Origin: Faecalimonas sp.
GTDB taxonomy: Bacteria; Bacillota; Clostridia; Lachnospirales; Lachnospiraceae
NCBI GenBank assembly: GCA_020024645.1
Contig: JAHHTN010000047.1
Coordinates: 1 to 15,588, forward strand
Reading direction: 5' to 3'
DNA length: 15,588 nucleotides
Shown here in pieces: positions 15,135 to 15,588 of this stretch. Under the pieces are notes generated by a model, which was not told the origin of the DNA, did no database searches, and saw only the letters and a program-made list of their open reading frames with translations. Each line of letters starts with the position of its first letter. Position 1 is the first letter of the stretch. A program made the position numbers and the translations under genes.

Positions 15135-15588
15135 CGTTTGCGAAAATGTAAAATTATCGCAACAATTTGTATTTGATATGTTCTGTTTTGAATATATAAA
15201 ATCAAAAAATACCTTTTTCTCATGTTTCATAATTGCTTGTTGAAGATTTTCTACATCATTATCGTTCAGTTCAATAGTGATAGGAATGATGGTATTATGT
15301 TGATCTAAATCTAAAGTGTTTATAATTTTTTCAAAATTTTTTTGTACAATGATGATACAATATTTTTTATCTAATAAAAATTTTTTGTGTTCAATACTAA
15401 AAAGAAGAGGTGTAATAATAATTGTTTTGTTTGAAAACATTCGTTCAAGATATAATCGTATATTTTCAAGATCGACTATTAATCCAGATACAATGAAAAC
15501 AGGAATCGGTTTCATAAATTGTTGGAGGATTGATTTGATTTTAATGGATAAACAGAATAAATGTTTTTCGTTTATCTCATATTTAATT
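15120..15588 (-). CDS. 3' part of an unidentified gene, possibly a Mga/BglG-type regulator
   Basis: The frame stays open from the stop at 15120-15122 to the window edge, so this is a partial gene. The Met codon at 15513-15515 is internal, since 24 further codons upstream are open and no Shine-Dalgarno precedes it. About 155 residues are visible. KPIPVFIVSGLIVDLENIRLYLERMF, then KTIIITPLLFS and KKYCIIIVQKNF, form an alternating strand-helix pattern. That pattern resembles the EIIB-like fold near the end of Mga/AtxA-type and BglG-type PRD regulators. No phosphocysteine or DNA-binding motif is visible in this part, so the family call is a guess. It lies 75 bases upstream of pepX on the same strand, where a linked regulator is plausible. 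Base composition is as AT-rich as its neighbours. Confidence 0.5.
   Translation of the reverse strand, partial: IKYEINEKHLFCLSIKIKSILQQFMKPIPVFIVSGLIVDLENIRLYLERMFSNKTIIITPLLFSIEHKKFLLDKKYCIIIVQKNFEKIINTLDLDQHNTIIPITIELNDNDVENLQQAIMKHEKKVFFDFIYSKQNISNTNCCDNFTFSQTLTLS

Noticed and set aside
1..15588. CRISPR arrays, insertion sequences, tRNA or rRNA genes, prophage or toxin-antitoxin modules
   Set aside because: No spaced repeats, transposase motifs, terminal inverted repeats, cloverleaf-like sequences or phage genes were seen on either strand.

Overview
The window is AT-rich, densely packed bacterial DNA with strong GGAGG-type ribosome binding sites. Gene content points to a low-GC anaerobic Firmicute, most likely a Lachnospiraceae-type Clostridia. 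The clues are RecU, an M20C dipeptidase, a HisF/HisI/HisE-like fusion of a type I associate with Lachnospiraceae, an aldo/keto reductase with two [4Fe-4S] motifs, and tight rRNA-modification gene packing. The assignment rests on family recognition and codon style, not on a search.

Layout. (1) Positions 1-2424, plus strand: a cytosolic dipeptidase (pepD) and a membrane-anchored M23 (LytM-type) peptidase. (2) Positions about 2422-11333, plus strand: a nine-gene run with gaps of 0-18 bases or short overlaps, a likely promoter at its head and an intrinsic terminator at its tail. In order it encodes an RsmF-type rRNA m5C methyltransferase, an RsuA-family pseudouridine synthase, a HAD phosphatase, a YgiQ-family radical SAM protein, a short-chain dehydrogenase, an unrecognised two-helix membrane protein, an RluA-family pseudouridine synthase, RecU, and a HisF-HisI-HisE-like fusion. 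(3) Positions 11364-12839, plus strand: a small single-pass membrane protein, then an aldo/keto reductase with its own promoter. (4) Positions 12871-12900: a hairpin serving two converging genes. (5) Positions 12918-15588, minus strand: an Xaa-Pro dipeptidyl-peptidase (S15/CocE family) behind a full-consensus sigma-A promoter, preceded by the 3' part of an unidentified gene that runs off the window.

How the genes fit together. The long operon looks like core RNA and DNA maintenance: three rRNA/RNA-modifying enzymes and a Holliday-junction resolvase, with metabolic and repair-type enzymes between them. PepD and the S15 peptidase would together finish intracellular peptide breakdown, including proline-containing peptides.

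The most unusual observation is the last gene of the long operon. Its HisF-like and HisI-like parts have lost the residues those enzymes need, while the C-terminal HisE pyrophosphohydrolase part looks intact. Also worth a look are a perfect promoter sunk into the end of the upstream gene, competing hairpins at the start of the S15 peptidase, and an Asp-for-Glu change in the RecU active site. I see no CRISPR array, insertion sequence, tRNA or rRNA gene, or defence system. Most of the window is ordinary chromosomal backbone.
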